A program made the translations under genes and the position numbers. DNA of 64,000 nt, from positions 1,066,501 through 1,130,500 of the forward strand of contig BSBK01000871.1 of assembly GCA_027943335.1 (NCBI GenBank). Direction: 5' to 3'. The notes under the pieces are model-generated. The model was not told the DNA's origin and searched no databases. It saw nothing but the letters and a program-made list of their open reading frames with translations. Positions 63,589 to 64,000 of this stretch are shown here, piece after piece (the first letter of the stretch is position 1; the number at the start of each line of letters is the position of its first letter). This stretch comes from Chamaecyparis obtusa. Taxonomy: Eukaryota > Streptophyta > Pinopsida > Cupressales > Cupressaceae.

Positions 63589-64000
63589 TCAGTTTTGTGG
63601 AATAAATAGCTCATGGAGGGGTTTGAGTGCATTGCAATATTGGAATGGGTTTGAGTCTCCTCCAACCATAATTTCTTCACCCATGTACATAAATTTGATG
63701 CATTGGTGGTACATGGATGGGACTACTTGCATCTCATGGATCCATGGTCTCCCTAATAAAATATTATAAGTTAACTTCATGTCCAATACTTGGCAATTGG
63801 TGTCCTTTTTGATAGGTTCCACTTGAATGGGCAATACGATCATGCCTTTGGAGGTTCTTTCAGCTTCGTCACAGGCCTTTATGGTGATTCTTTTTGTAGG
63901 GTCAATACAAGACTTGAAAAACCCTAGGGACTTGACAAGGCTCAATGTGCAGAAGTTAAGGCCGACTCCTCCATCTATTAGGGCTCTTCTGACTCTATGG
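63589..64000 (-). pseudogene. protease of the right-hand gypsy element, cut by the window edge
   Basis: The frame enters at the right edge with RRALIDGGVGLNFCTLSLVK (active-site IDGG), then LDMKLTYNILLGRPWIHEMQ and MYMGEEIMVGGD, a retropepsin. A stop near 63587-63591 ends it. Gag and the 5' LTR must lie beyond 64000. Confidence 0.88.

Overview
The window is nuclear DNA of a seed plant with a large, repeat-rich genome. A conifer or other gymnosperm is my best guess, from a single multi-exon kinase gene with a 3-kb intron set among old, nested LTR retrotransposons; the sequence does not fix the species. The only intact cellular gene is a SHAGGY/GSK3-like protein kinase on the + strand (12256-18758, 12 coding exons, 431 codons plus stop). 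Everything else is mobile-element sequence, element fossils or repeats.

Layout. 1-760: copia RT/RNase H fossil. 4430-10000: an old Ty3/gypsy pol fossil (minus) split by a 3.7-kb LTR element without gag/pol (6175-9865, minus). 10.5-12.2 kb: AT-rich flank and upstream region of the kinase gene. 12.2-18.8 kb: kinase gene; its intron 6 holds two local duplications. 20776-25375: Ty1/copia element with a GTGAT target-site duplication, a full 5' LTR and only the last ~50 bp of the 3' LTR. 28.1-30.0 kb: a non-LTR RT fragment joined to two long hairpins whose 20-nt loops are reverse complements of each other. 30.7-31.1 kb: a GRF-type zinc-finger ORF. 32.1-49.4 kb: an unidentified repeat (blocks A, B, C) present twice in permuted order; one copy is split by a complete 11.5-kb Tat/Ogre-like gypsy element (33201-44692, minus) and followed by a 430-bp TG/TA microsatellite. 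50267-53081: a young LTR element without gag/pol (AGTAT target-site duplication). 55.2-56.9 kb: plant mobile domain pseudogene (+). 58.9-64.0 kb: a second Tat-like gypsy polyprotein (minus) running off the right edge.

How the parts relate. The two gag/pol-less LTR elements (6-10 kb and 50-53 kb) share a conserved internal segment with a hydrophobic ORF. The younger one shares its 5' leader and LTR ends with the copia element at 21 kb, which suggests a family mobilised by copia machinery. The two Tat-like elements carry the extra RNase H on opposite sides of the reverse transcriptase. Most premature stops in the element genes look like C:G to T:A changes, as expected for methylated, silenced copies. 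All comparisons were made by eye; no alignment or database search was run.
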